Numbered from the stretch's first letter, positions 16,620-25,195 are shown. The stretch: DNA of 35,965 bases from Erysipelotrichaceae bacterium (GCA_022767445.1 JALENJ010000026.1:1-35965), one strand, 5' to 3'. Program-made: numbers and translations. The notes: a model not told the origin generated them from the letters alone.

Positions 16620-16690
16620 GATTGCGGTACTTTAAAAATATAGAGAAATAGTTTACTATAAATACGCTAAATAAGGAGGAAATAAGTCTT

Positions 16691-17557
16691 ATGGTATTAG
16701 TTTCTGCAAAAGAAATGATTGAAAAGGCTCATGAAGGTCACTATGCAATTGGTGCTTTTAACATCAACAACATGGAATGGACAAAGGCTATCTTAGCTGC
16801 TTGTCAACAAGCAAACTCACCTGTAATTCTTCAGGTTTCTGAGGGTGCTGCTAAGTATATGTGTGGTTTCAAACAATGTGTTGATATGGTTAAGAACATT
16901 CATGACCAAATGGGTATCACAGTTCCAGTAGCTCTTCACTTAGACCACGGAACATTCGAAGGTGCAAAGGCTTGCATCGAAGCAGGTTTTACATCTGTAA
17001 TGTTTGATGGTTCTCATTATGATTTCGAAGAGAACATGGAAAAATCCAAGGAAATCATCAAGTTAGCACACGACAAGGGTGTATCTGTTGAGTGCGAAGT
17101 TGGTGGTATCGGTGGTACAGAGGATGGCGTTACATCTAACGGTGAATTAGCTGATCCTAAAGAATGTGCTGAAATTGCTGGCTTAGGCGTAGATTTCTTA
17201 GCTGCAGGTATCGGTAACATCCACGGTGTTTACCCAGCTGACTGGGCAGGTTTAAACTTTGAAAGATTACAGGAGATTGACACAGCTGTTAATGGCAAAC
17301 CATTAGTATTGCATGGTGGTTCTGGTATTCCATTTGACCAAGTACATAAGGCTATTACAATGGGTGTATCCAAGATCAACGTAAATACAGACTTACAGAT
17401 TGTATTTGCTAAGGCTACTCGTGAATACATCGAAGCTGGTAAGGACCAACAGGGTAAGGGCTTTGACCCACGTAAGCTTCTAAAACCAGGAGCTGACGCT
17501 ATCACAGCTAAAGTAGTTGAGATGGTTAACCAATTCGGTTCTGCTGACAAGGCTTAA
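16691..17557 (+). CDS. fba: Class II fructose-1,6-bisphosphate aldolase
   Basis: 288 aa. Zinc and catalytic motifs are present: ALHLDHGTFE (catalytic Asp, zinc His), DGSHYDFEEN, CEVGGIGGTEDGV, GNIHGVYP and LHGGSGIP, ending in an INVNTD phosphate-site strand. It cleaves fructose-1,6-bisphosphate to DHAP and GAP in glycolysis, and reverses in gluconeogenesis. The SD AAGGAGGA is strong, and codon use is enriched in GGT, GCT and AAC compared with neighbours, as expected for a highly expressed glycolytic gene. A terminator follows, so it is monocistronic. Confidence 0.97.
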   Translation: MVLVSAKEMIEKAHEGHYAIGAFNINNMEWTKAILAACQQANSPVILQVSEGAAKYMCGFKQCVDMVKNIHDQMGITVPVALHLDHGTFEGAKACIEAGFTSVMFDGSHYDFEENMEKSKEIIKLAHDKGVSVECEVGGIGGTEDGVTSNGELADPKECAEIAGLGVDFLAAGIGNIHGVYPADWAGLNFERLQEIDTAVNGKPLVLHGGSGIPFDQVHKAITMGVSKINVNTDLQIVFAKATREYIEAGKDQQGKGFDPRKLLKPGADAITAKVVEMVNQFGSADKA

Positions 17558-17569
17558 TCAAAGATAATG

Positions 17570-17597
17570 GATGTCTGCTAACACAGGCATCTTTTTT
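17570..17597 (+). terminator. Intrinsic terminator of fba
   Basis: GATGTCTG (17570-17577) pairs with CAGGCATC (17584-17591) with one G-T pair and a 6-base loop, followed by six T. Confidence 0.88.
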
Positions 17598-17640
17598 CTA
17601 CCCCTAGAAGTAATGTAGAATTTCATGTAAAATGCTGTAT

Positions 17641-18309
17641 ATGATTAAAGCGGTATTATTTGACATGGATGGTATTCTCTACGATAGTGAATACTACTAT
17701 ATGCAAGGTACAATCGATCAGATGCGTACTTATGGTTATACAGGTACGGATGAGAGTATCTATCAGATTATCGGTACAACCATGCAAAGAACATATGAGA
17801 TCCTCTATGATTTACTCGATGGGAAAGTTCCTCTTAAAACAATTGAGAAAAATAATACGGAGTACTTTAATGTAAAACATCCCATTCCTTTTAAGGAAAT
17901 TATGTTTCCGGATGTTCCAGAAGCTTTGAAACAGATGAAGGACATGGGCTTAATGCTGGCAGTTTGTTCCGCATCGTCATATGATTTAATCGTTGCGAGT
18001 TTGAAAGATATGGGAATTGATTCCTATTTTGACTTTATCGAAAGTGGTGAAAACTGCCCACGATCAAAGCCATATCCAGATATTTATCTACTTGCTCAAC
18101 AAACACTAAAAGTAAAAAAAGAAGAATGTCTTGTATATGAAGACAGCTGTGTTGGCATACAGGCAGGTATCTCTGCGGGGATTCGCACAGTCGCTAGAAT
18201 TGATACACGATTCCATCAAGATCAATCCAAGGCGGATATACAAGTGAAAGATATCAACGAATTATTAGCGTTGATCAGAAAGGAAAATGAATATGCAGGA
18301 AGTCATTAA
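17641..18309 (+). CDS. HAD-superfamily hydrolase (beta-phosphoglucomutase/phosphatase subgroup)
   Basis: 222 aa. Motif I FDMDGILYDSE lies at residues about 8-18 with both Asp residues. A helical cap follows, then motif II VCSASS, the Lys of motif III (SKPYPDIYL), and motif IV VYEDSCVGIQAG. This is the subfamily I layout of beta-phosphoglucomutase, phosphoglycolate phosphatase and related phosphatases; the substrate is not predictable. There is no SD. A TAAAAT box ends 7 bases before ATG 17641, and TAGAAT lies at 17616, so a leaderless start at 17641 or 17632 is possible. It overlaps murA by 17 bases. Confidence 0.87.
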   Translation: MIKAVLFDMDGILYDSEYYYMQGTIDQMRTYGYTGTDESIYQIIGTTMQRTYEILYDLLDGKVPLKTIEKNNTEYFNVKHPIPFKEIMFPDVPEALKQMKDMGLMLAVCSASSYDLIVASLKDMGIDSYFDFIESGENCPRSKPYPDIYLLAQQTLKVKKEECLVYEDSCVGIQAGISAGIRTVARIDTRFHQDQSKADIQVKDINELLALIRKENEYAGSH

Positions 18310-19555
18310 AATTGAAGGTGGACATACACTTGAAGGAGAGGTTACAATCTCCAGCGCAAAAAACGCGACTGTTGCGCTTATTCCTGCGGCTGTTCTAGCA
18401 CATGGACCAGTCACAATCGTTGGTGTTCCACAGATTGCGGATGTTGAATCTCTAACGAAGATTTTGAATATCCTCAATGTTGATGTACAGTCTTCCTCCG
18501 CAGATCATTTAATTATCGATCCAACGAACATTCAAAACATCGACCTGACGGATGATGCAGTTACCAAGTTACGTGCGTCCTACTACTTTATGGGTGCTTT
18601 ATTAGGTAGATTTGGTCGTGTACGTATGAAGATGCCAGGTGGATGTTACCTAGGTCCTAGACCAATTGACTTACATCTAAAGGGATTTGAGGCATTGGGT
18701 GCGACAGTTACCTATGATAAAGCTTGTTATACAATCAAAGCGAAGGAACTAAAGGGAGCGAAGATCTTCTTGGACTTAGCCAGTGTTGGGGCAACCATCA
18801 ATATTATGATGGCTGCGGTATACGCTAAGGGTCGTACAATCATTGAAAATGCGGCGAAGGAACCTGAGATTATCGACGTTGCGACATTACTTAATAAGAT
18901 GGGTGCCCACATCCGTGGTGCAGGCACAAATGTTATTACGATTGATGGTGTTGATCAGTTGATGGGATGTTTCCATGAGATTATCCCAGATCGTATTGAA
19001 GCAGGTACATTCCTAATCATCGCAGCAGCTTGTGCCAAGAAGATGGTGATTAAGAATATCATCCCACAACACTTAGACGCTCTAACTTCTAAATTACAGG
19101 AGATGGGCGTTGATATGGATATTGATGTAGACCGTATCACAGTAAGACATAGTGATTCTCTCGTCGCTACTGATATAACAACAAGACCATATCCAGGTTT
19201 TGCGACGGACTTACAACAACCACTCACTACCCTAATGACACAAGCCAAGGGTGAATCTAGAGTGGTAGAGACCATCTACGTAGAGCGCTTTAAGCACTGT
19301 GGAGAACTACAACGTATGGGTGCAGATATTGAAGTACAAACTGGCTCTGCTAGTATCAAGGGACCAAGTTCTCTATTTGGCACAAAGGTGACTGCCACAG
19401 ACTTGCGTTGTGGAGCAGCGATGTTAGTCGCAGGTTTATTGGCTGAGGGTGTTACAGAGATTCATGATATCTATCATATCGACCGTGGCTATGCAGGTAT
19501 TGATCAAAAGCTAAAGAACCTAGGTGCTGTGATTTGGCGTGAAACGGTCGAATAA
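18293..19555 (+). CDS. murA: UDP-N-acetylglucosamine 1-carboxyvinyltransferase
   Basis: 420 aa, the full EPT-fold length. The PEP-site motif MPGGCYLGPRPIDLHLKGFE includes the catalytic Cys (C118) that fosfomycin alkylates. SSAKNATVALIPAA near the N terminus and the C-terminal DLRCGAAMLVAGLLAEG are standard. It makes the first committed step of peptidoglycan synthesis. Start 18293 was preferred to 18287 because AAGGA lies 8 bases upstream of it and only 2 bases from the other. Its position between fba and rpmE matches B. subtilis murAB (murZ), so it may be the second MurA paralogue, with another copy elsewhere. Confidence 0.95.
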   Translation: MQEVIKIEGGHTLEGEVTISSAKNATVALIPAAVLAHGPVTIVGVPQIADVESLTKILNILNVDVQSSSADHLIIDPTNIQNIDLTDDAVTKLRASYYFMGALLGRFGRVRMKMPGGCYLGPRPIDLHLKGFEALGATVTYDKACYTIKAKELKGAKIFLDLASVGATINIMMAAVYAKGRTIIENAAKEPEIIDVATLLNKMGAHIRGAGTNVITIDGVDQLMGCFHEIIPDRIEAGTFLIIAAACAKKMVIKNIIPQHLDALTSKLQEMGVDMDIDVDRITVRHSDSLVATDITTRPYPGFATDLQQPLTTLMTQAKGESRVVETIYVERFKHCGELQRMGADIEVQTGSASIKGPSSLFGTKVTATDLRCGAAMLVAGLLAEGVTEIHDIYHIDRGYAGIDQKLKNLGAVIWRETVE

Positions 19556-19560
19556 AACCA

Positions 19561-19589
19561 TTGCACGAAAAAAATTGTTGTGGTAGTAT
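19561..19589 (+). promoter_or_regulatory. Promoter of rpmE
   Basis: TTGCAC (19561-19566), a 17-bp spacer and TAGTAT (19584-19589), placed between murA and rpmE. The predicted mRNA has a leader of about 55 bases. Confidence 0.65.
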
Positions 19590-19605
19590 ATGTAAGCATT
19601 TAGCA

Positions 19606-19644
19606 CTTTCTTTAAACCAATCAGAGGTTTAAGGCAGAAGGGAG
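19606..19644 (+). promoter_or_regulatory. Candidate L31 autoregulatory leader hairpin masking the rpmE SD
   Basis: TTAAACC (19612-19618) pairs with GGTTTAA (19626-19632) around AATCAGA. The stem can extend by pairing CTTTC (19606-19610) with GAAGG (19637-19641) across an unpaired GGCA, which buries part of the AAGGGAG SD. Ribosomal-protein leaders of L31 are known in Firmicutes; whether this matches that published motif is unverified. Confidence 0.45.
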
Positions 19645-19651
19645 ATAAAAT

Positions 19652-19855
19652 ATGAAAAAAGATATTCATCCAGCTTATCACAAGGCAAAGGTAGTATGTA
19701 CTAGCTGTGGTTCAGAGTTCGAAACAGGTTCTGTATTATCAGAAATCAAAGTAGATACATGCTCAAATTGCCATCCATTCTATACTGGACGTCAAAGATT
19801 CGCACAGGCTCAAGGACGTATCGAGAAGTTCAATAAGAAATACGGTATTAAGTAA
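19652..19855 (+). CDS. rpmE: Ribosomal protein L31, zinc-binding type
   Basis: 67 aa beginning [16 protein letters not shown]. Cysteines in CTSC and CSNC give the four-Cys zinc-ribbon form of L31, and [10 protein letters not shown] is the family signature. L31 sits at the central protuberance and bridges the subunits. The zinc form contrasts with the Cys-less YtiA/RpmE2 form induced in zinc starvation. It has its own promoter, a structured leader and a terminator. The prfA neighbour is the conserved Firmicutes arrangement. Confidence 0.96.
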   Translation: MKKDIHPAYHKAKVVCTSCGSEFETGSVLSEIKVDTCSNCHPFYTGRQRFAQAQGRIEKFNKKYGIK

Positions 19856-19861
19856 GAAGTT

Positions 19862-19888
19862 GGTTCGGTATAATTCCGAACCTTTTTC
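19862..19888 (+). terminator. Intrinsic terminator of rpmE
   Basis: GGTTCGG (19862-19868) pairs with CCGAACC (19876-19882) around a 7-base loop, followed by TTTTTC. Confidence 0.9.
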
Positions 19889-19941
19889 TTTGATGGAAAA
19901 CTATGATAAAGTTGTAAATAGAAATACGTGGAGATATTGAT

Positions 19942-21018
19942 ATGGACGCTGTAAGAACGAAATTAAGAGAAATTGAAAAACAATATAAGGAGATTGTAGA
20001 GAAACTGATGGATGAAAGCATCATGTCAGATTCCAAACAACTCACAAAATTATCGAAGGAACAAGCTAGACTCACACAACCTGTGGAAGCTTGGCATCAA
20101 CTACAGGAGTTAGATTCTCGTATTGAACAAGCAGACGAGATGTTAAAAGAGAATGACCCTGAACTAAAGGAAATGGCCCACTTAGAGAAAGAGGAGTGTG
20201 AACCTGAAAGAGAAGCTCTTCTAGAGAGAATTCAACATTTACTTGTACCACGTGATCCAGATGATGATCATGATGTCATTATGGAAATCCGTGGAGGTGC
20301 TGGTGGAGATGAAGGAAATATCTTCGCTGGTGATTTATATCGTATGTACAGTAAGTACGCTGAAAGCAAGGGTTGGAAGGTACAGGTCTTAGAGGCTTCT
20401 GTCAGTGAAGCTGGTGGCTATACCCAGATTATCTTCTCTGTAAAGGGTATAGATGTGTACAAGGAATTGAAGTTTGAATCTGGTGTACACCGTGTACAAC
20501 GCGTACCAAAGACAGAGACGCAAGGGCGTATTCATACCTCAACAGCGACAGTGTTATGCCAACCTGAAGCAGAGGATACGGATATTGAGATTGATCCAAA
20601 GGACTTAACAATTGAGACACACCGTGCATCTGGTGCCGGTGGACAGCACATCAACAAGACAGACTCTGCTGTACGTATCGTACATATTCCAACTGGTATT
20701 ACAGTTAACTGCCAAGAGGGACGCTCACAAATAGAAAACCGTGAAACGGCGATGCGTTTGATACGTGCTCGTGTCTATGAAGAATTAAAGCGTAGACAAG
20801 AGGAAGAAGCCGGCAAGATTCGTCGTGCTAAGATTGGTACGGGTGATCGTTCTGAGAAGATCCGCACCTATAACTATCCACAAAACCGTGTAACAGACCA
20901 CCGCATCGGTTTAACGATCACACAGTTAGACCGTATCATGGAAGGTAAACTGGATGGTGTAATCGAAGGACTTCTTGCGGAAGAAGAGAAGAGAAAGCTT
21001 GAGGAAACACAGTTGTGA
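19942..21018 (+). CDS. prfA: Peptide chain release factor 1
   Basis: 358 aa, the full length. The GGQ peptidyl-hydrolysis motif is at G233-G234-Q235 within SGAGGQHINKTDSA, and the RF1 domain LNQ/PxT-type region lies upstream. RF1 recognises UAA and UAG and releases the peptide. Its UGA stop overlaps the GTG of prmC, whose product methylates the GGQ Gln, so modifier and target are translationally coupled. GTGGAGAT serves as SD. Confidence 0.97.
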   Translation: MDAVRTKLREIEKQYKEIVEKLMDESIMSDSKQLTKLSKEQARLTQPVEAWHQLQELDSRIEQADEMLKENDPELKEMAHLEKEECEPEREALLERIQHLLVPRDPDDDHDVIMEIRGGAGGDEGNIFAGDLYRMYSKYAESKGWKVQVLEASVSEAGGYTQIIFSVKGIDVYKELKFESGVHRVQRVPKTETQGRIHTSTATVLCQPEAEDTDIEIDPKDLTIETHRASGAGGQHINKTDSAVRIVHIPTGITVNCQEGRSQIENRETAMRLIRARVYEELKRRQEEEAGKIRRAKIGTGDRSEKIRTYNYPQNRVTDHRIGLTITQLDRIMEGKLDGVIEGLLAEEEKRKLEETQL

Positions 21019-21869
21019 GTACATTTGCGAAAACAATCAAGCAGTACGAAAGAGAATGTGAAAAACAGGATATCCCTACAGAGACAGTCCTAGCTTATCT
21101 TGTCGAACTTACACAAAGAGACCGCTATGATCTATTCATGCATATAGATGATGAAATTCCAGATGATTTAGCTAGTGAATTCCATGCTGGCATGGATAGA
21201 ATCTTACACCAAGAACCAATGGCCCATGTATTAGGCTACTCTTGGTTTTATGGATATAAGATGATTGTCAACGAGGATGTACTGATACCACGAAGTGAAA
21301 CAGAGGAACTATGTGCACAAATTCTTGCTCGCATTGATGAACACTTTTCAAATCAAGCTACAATCGAATGTGCTGATGTAGGAACAGGTTCAGGTGCCAT
21401 TGCGATTACCGTTGCGAAAGAAGAAAAGAAAGTGCGTATGCACGCAACGGATATCAGTGAAGAAGCACTCGTCACTGCTAGAAAGAATGCAGAAAACAAC
21501 GAAGTATCTGTAGAATTCAAAGCTGGTGATATGTTGCAACCACTCATTGATGGTGGATTAAAACTAGATGTATTAATCTCAAATCCACCATACATCCCCC
21601 AGGATGAAAAGATGGAGACATCTGTCGTAGACTTTGAACCACATGTAGCACTATTTGGTGGACAAGATGGTTTAAAGTTCTATCGTATGATCTTTAAAGA
21701 TTGTCGAAAAGTCCTAAAGGATAAAGCATTCATGGCATTTGAAATGGGTTGGGATCAACGCGAGAGAATGAGTCAGCTCGTTAAAGAGATGTTGCCAGAA
21801 GCACGCTATGAGATCATCAAAGATATGAATGGCAAAGATAGAATGTTGTTTGTATATTTCAACTGTTAA
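21015..21869 (+). CDS. prmC: Release-factor glutamine N5-methyltransferase
   Basis: 284 aa. A helical N-terminal domain is followed by an SAM-dependent Rossmann domain with DVGTGSGAIAI (motif I) and the active-site NPPY at N190-Y193 in ISNPPYIPQDE, diagnostic of PrmC/HemK. It methylates the GGQ Gln of RF1 and RF2. The start is a GTG overlapping the prfA stop, with GAGG 10 bases upstream. A terminator closes the prfA-prmC unit. Confidence 0.96.
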   Translation: MSTFAKTIKQYERECEKQDIPTETVLAYLVELTQRDRYDLFMHIDDEIPDDLASEFHAGMDRILHQEPMAHVLGYSWFYGYKMIVNEDVLIPRSETEELCAQILARIDEHFSNQATIECADVGTGSGAIAITVAKEEKKVRMHATDISEEALVTARKNAENNEVSVEFKAGDMLQPLIDGGLKLDVLISNPPYIPQDEKMETSVVDFEPHVALFGGQDGLKFYRMIFKDCRKVLKDKAFMAFEMGWDQRERMSQLVKEMLPEARYEIIKDMNGKDRMLFVYFNC

Positions 21870-21871
21870 TT

Positions 21872-21893
21872 AGGAGCTAAGGCTCCTTTTTTT
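21872..21893 (+). terminator. Intrinsic terminator of prfA-prmC
   Basis: AGGAGC (21872-21877) pairs with GCTCCT (21882-21887) around TAAG, followed by a run of seven T counting the last stem base. Confidence 0.88.
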
Positions 21894-21898
21894 CATTT

Positions 21899-21927
21899 TT
21901 AACAATTTATACAGAACATAGTACAAT
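21899..21927 (+). promoter_or_regulatory. Promoter of the adenylation-decarboxylase operon
   Basis: TTAACA (21899-21904), a 17-bp spacer and TACAAT (21922-21927), followed by a TAGGAG SD before ATG 21949. Confidence 0.7.
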
Positions 21928-21948
21928 AGATACGTTAGGAGAAAATGT

Positions 21949-23472
21949 ATGATCAAAAATGTTTTAGAGTGGTTAGAAAATTCTTACAAGAAGAAGCCAA
22001 ATGATATAGCAGTTACAGATGAAAGTAATGAAATGACCTATGCACAACTTGTACATAGTGCAAAGGTAATTGCTACTGCATTGAGTCAATATATCTCACC
22101 AAGACAACCGGTAGCGATGTACATGGAAAAAAGTACAACAACATTAGCGGCGATGTATGGAACAGTATATGCTGGAGGATTCTATTCACTCATCGATACA
22201 CGACAACCAATCGGTAGAATTGAAAAGATAATCGAAGTCTTAAATCCAAATGTTGTCTTAAGTAATCAACAATTCTATCAAGAAGCCAAGGAGAAACTTG
22301 GTGATTCTGTTCGTATCATCAAAGTAGAAGATATTCTAGCAAATGATACAATCGATGAAGACAGGCTTGCATGTATTCGTAAACAAGCTGTTAGTACAGA
22401 TCCTTTGTATGTTAACTTTACCAGTGGTTCTACAGGTGTTCCAAAAGGAGTTGTAGTAGGACATGGATCTGTCATTGATTTCATACCAGAGTTTGTAAAG
22501 ATGTCAGGAATCAATGAGAAAGACCATATCGCAAACCAAGCTCCATTTGACTTTGATGTATCGGTAAAAGATATCTACAGCAGTATCTATGTAGGCGCAA
22601 GAGTAGAATTAATTCCACGTGAATTCTTCAGTAACCCAACCCACTTAATGGATTTTTTGTGTGACCATGAAGTTACCGTATTGACATGGGCAGTCAGTGC
22701 AATGTGCTTTGTATCAATTATGAATGGATTTGGATATCGCAATCCAGACAAGATTCGTCTAGTTATGTTTAGTGGTGAAGTGATGCCAATCAAACATCTA
22801 AATATCTGGATGAAGAACTGTCCACAAGCAAGCTTTATCAATCTATATGGTCCTACAGAGATTACATGTAACTGTACCTATTATCGCTTAGAGAATAGAG
22901 TCTATGAAAGCGATGAGATTATACCGATTGGACATGCATTCAATAATGAGAAAGTATTCTTACTATCAGAAGATGATACAGAAGTCACAAATACCAATGA
23001 AAGTGGAGAAATCTGTGTAGCTGGTGAATGTCTAGCACTTGGCTATTATCACGATGAAGCCAAAACAAATTCTGTATTCGTACAGAATCCACTGAACCAT
23101 GCATACTATGAACGTATCTATCGCACTGGAGATCTTGCCAAATACAACGATCAAGGAGAGCTTGTATATATTGGACGTAAAGACTTCCAGATTAAGCACC
23201 TTGGGCATCGCATTGAGCTAGGTGAGGTTGAAACACTTGTACAAGGTCGCACTGGTATCATGCGTGCATGTGCAATCTACGATCACAACAAGAAACGTAT
23301 ATACTTATTCTGGGTAGGTGATCGCGAACAAAAAGAATTACACCAAGAACTAAAAGAAATCATGCCAAGCTACATGGTACCAAGCAAACTCGTACAACTG
23401 GAAGAGATGCCAATGACCAAGAATGGCAAGATGGATCGAGCAGTACTAAAGAAGATGGAAGGAATCGACTAA
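21949..23472 (+). CDS. DltA-like amino acid adenylation enzyme (stand-alone)
   Basis: 507 aa, the DltA length. The adenylate-forming core motifs are visible: FTSGSTGVPKGV (about 153-164), FDFDVSVKD (the Asp typical of alpha-amino-acid substrates), NLYGPTEIT, YRTGDLA, GRKDFQIKHLGHRIELGEVE, and the C-terminal NGKMDR with catalytic K494. DltA activates D-Ala and loads it on DltC for teichoic acid alanylation. Here dltB, dltC and dltD are absent, and the gene is instead coupled to a decarboxylase (stop TAA overlaps its ATG by one base). It may activate another amino acid for an unidentified carrier. Calling it dltA would go beyond what the context supports. Confidence 0.85.
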   Translation: MIKNVLEWLENSYKKKPNDIAVTDESNEMTYAQLVHSAKVIATALSQYISPRQPVAMYMEKSTTTLAAMYGTVYAGGFYSLIDTRQPIGRIEKIIEVLNPNVVLSNQQFYQEAKEKLGDSVRIIKVEDILANDTIDEDRLACIRKQAVSTDPLYVNFTSGSTGVPKGVVVGHGSVIDFIPEFVKMSGINEKDHIANQAPFDFDVSVKDIYSSIYVGARVELIPREFFSNPTHLMDFLCDHEVTVLTWAVSAMCFVSIMNGFGYRNPDKIRLVMFSGEVMPIKHLNIWMKNCPQASFINLYGPTEITCNCTYYRLENRVYESDEIIPIGHAFNNEKVFLLSEDDTEVTNTNESGEICVAGECLALGYYHDEAKTNSVFVQNPLNHAYYERIYRTGDLAKYNDQGELVYIGRKDFQIKHLGHRIELGEVETLVQGRTGIMRACAIYDHNKKRIYLFWVGDREQKELHQELKEIMPSYMVPSKLVQLEEMPMTKNGKMDRAVLKKMEGID

Positions 23473-24647
23473 TGCAAGAAAAGGAACTAGCGTATATCGC
23501 AAAGAATTATCCAACACCTTGTTTTATCTTCGACTTAGAAGAAGTAACACAACGTGTTAAAAAGATGAGAGAGATTGTAGGTGGTGAATATCATCTATGT
23601 TATTCCATCAAGGCAAATCCTTTCTTGATTCCAACGATGGAAAAAATTACAGACAAGCTAGAGGTATGTAGTCCTGGGGAACTTTCTATCTGTAAACAAC
23701 TTCATGTACAACCAACAAAGATTCTATATTCCGGTGTCAATAAGACAGCAGTTGATGTTGAGGATGCGATGGCATATGGTGTGATTCACTATACTGCAGA
23801 ATCACTACTTCATATGGATATCGTCAACCAAGTAGCAGCTAACCATCATAAAAAAGTTGAAATTCTACCACGTTTAAATGCAGGTAGTCAGTTTGGTATG
23901 TCCAAAGAAGATCTCTTCTCAATTTACGCAAATGAAGAGAAATATCCAAACCTAATCGTCAAGGGTATTCACTACTTTGCGGGTACGCAACGCAAGAAGA
24001 GCGATAAACAAGTAAAAGAGTTAGATATGTTGGTAGAACTCATCAAAGAGATTCAAACAACATTCAACCGTAAGGTTGAACAAATCGAGTATGGACCAGG
24101 TCTATCAGTTCCTCTATTTGAGGGAGAAGACTTCAGTGATACATTAAAACCACTAGAGAACGTACAGGAAAAGTTAAAAGAACTATCACAGGTAGTTGAT
24201 TTAACAATTGAAATGGGTAGATTCTATGCGACATCCTGCGGTACTTACTTAACACGTGCGATGGATTGTAAGTCCAACGAGGGTGTTAACTACTGCATTG
24301 TGGATGGTGGTATGAATCATCTTAACTACTATGGACAAATGATGGGTATGAAGATACCACACATCCAGCACTTACACACATCTCAAAACACAGAAGATAA
24401 GAAATGGTGTTTGTGTGGAAGTCTATGTACAACAGCAGATGTCCTTGTTAGAGAGGTAAACCTACAAGGATTAACACCAGGTGACTACCTTGCGTTTAAC
24501 AACTGCGGTGCCTACTCCGTTACTGAAGGAATCCACTTATTCCTAAGTCGTACGATGCCAATGATTTTATTACGCACTGCAGAAAATGAGTATACAGTTG
24601 CACGATCAATGCAGGAATCTTATCCGATTAACACAATTCAAAATTAG
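23472..24647 (+). CDS. Fold-III PLP-dependent amino acid decarboxylase
   Basis: 391 aa in the LysA/ODC/NspC superfamily (alanine-racemase fold). The PLP Lys is K47 in YSIKANP. EMGRFYATSCGTYL gives the phosphate-binding motif (EPGR-like), and GSLCTTADVL supplies the second-subunit active-site Cys and Asp. NNCGAYSVT is the C-terminal PLP contact. The middle motif reads GIHYFAGTQRK rather than the HIGSQ of DAP decarboxylase. From memory this resembles the BtrK-like group, which acts on carrier-bound substrates, but that is unverified. Its ATG overlaps the stop of the adenylation gene, and GGAAGGA provides the SD. No lysine-pathway genes are nearby, so lysA is doubtful. Confidence 0.85.
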   Translation: MQEKELAYIAKNYPTPCFIFDLEEVTQRVKKMREIVGGEYHLCYSIKANPFLIPTMEKITDKLEVCSPGELSICKQLHVQPTKILYSGVNKTAVDVEDAMAYGVIHYTAESLLHMDIVNQVAANHHKKVEILPRLNAGSQFGMSKEDLFSIYANEEKYPNLIVKGIHYFAGTQRKKSDKQVKELDMLVELIKEIQTTFNRKVEQIEYGPGLSVPLFEGEDFSDTLKPLENVQEKLKELSQVVDLTIEMGRFYATSCGTYLTRAMDCKSNEGVNYCIVDGGMNHLNYYGQMMGMKIPHIQHLHTSQNTEDKKWCLCGSLCTTADVLVREVNLQGLTPGDYLAFNNCGAYSVTEGIHLFLSRTMPMILLRTAENEYTVARSMQESYPINTIQN

Positions 24648-24661
24648 TAATTATCGTATAT

Positions 24662-24699
24662 TAAGAGTCCTAGCTAAGAATGTTATGACTCTTATTTAT
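24662..24699 (+). terminator. Probable terminator of the adenylation-decarboxylase operon
   Basis: TAAGAGTC (24662-24669) pairs with GACTCTTA (24687-24694) around a 17-base loop, followed by TTTATTTG. The long loop and broken T run make it weaker than others here. The rest of the roughly 200 bases to the next gene is AT-rich with no gene that I can see. Confidence 0.5.
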
Positions 24700-24891
24700 T
24701 TGTGATCCTTTGTTATGGAATCTCTTGCAATGTGATGATTGACACAAAGATGAGATTTGATACGATTCAATTAGATAGTAATCCTAAATAATATTTAGAG
24801 AGCTTTAGATTTATACAACAAGTCATATCACATAAAATCATTTACACACGCATTAGAAATTCACATCAGTATTTTGAAAGGTGCAAAGTTT

Positions 24892-25173
24892 TTGACTATG
24901 AAGAATAATATTGCAGTATTAAGAAGTGTTTTGGGATTATGTATTATAACAGTTTTATTGACAATTAAATTTCCAATCATTCATTCAGACATTGGAACAT
25001 TGTTAATACCATGGTACAAATGGGTGTATGGTGTGATTGCATTTGTTATACTTTTTGGACTGTTTGTGGTTTTATCAAAGAGAAAAACAGATGACCTGTT
25101 GTTGAAGCGTATGGAATTTATTTTGTCCATATTATTTATAATATCTCTTTTATCAAATATTGTATTTTTCTAG
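24892..25173 (+). CDS. Small integral membrane protein of unknown function
   Basis: 93 aa with three hydrophobic helices: VLRSVLGLCIITVLLTI, then YGVIAFVILFGLFVVLS, a basic loop SKRKTDDLLLKR, and FILSILFIISLLSNIVFF. I recognise no family. The TTG at 24892 has AAAGGTG 8 bases before it; ATG 24898 is the alternative with poorer spacing. It is separated from the decarboxylase by about 240 AT-rich bases and closed by its own terminator, so it is probably transcribed alone. A purely fortuitous ORF is unlikely given the clean three-helix pattern and the terminator, but expression is unproven. Confidence 0.6.
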   Translation: MTMKNNIAVLRSVLGLCIITVLLTIKFPIIHSDIGTLLIPWYKWVYGVIAFVILFGLFVVLSKRKTDDLLLKRMEFILSILFIISLLSNIVFF

Positions 25174-25195
25174 GAGTATTTATTTGATAGATTAT

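Noticed and set aside
21949-23472. Naming the adenylation gene dltA
   Set aside because: Sequence resemblance is clear, but dltB, dltC and dltD are missing and the partner gene is a decarboxylase, so substrate and pathway are uncertain.
24662-24891. Missing carrier-protein gene after the decarboxylase
   Set aside because: I looked for a short ORF with a DSL-type phosphopantetheine site on either strand and found none.
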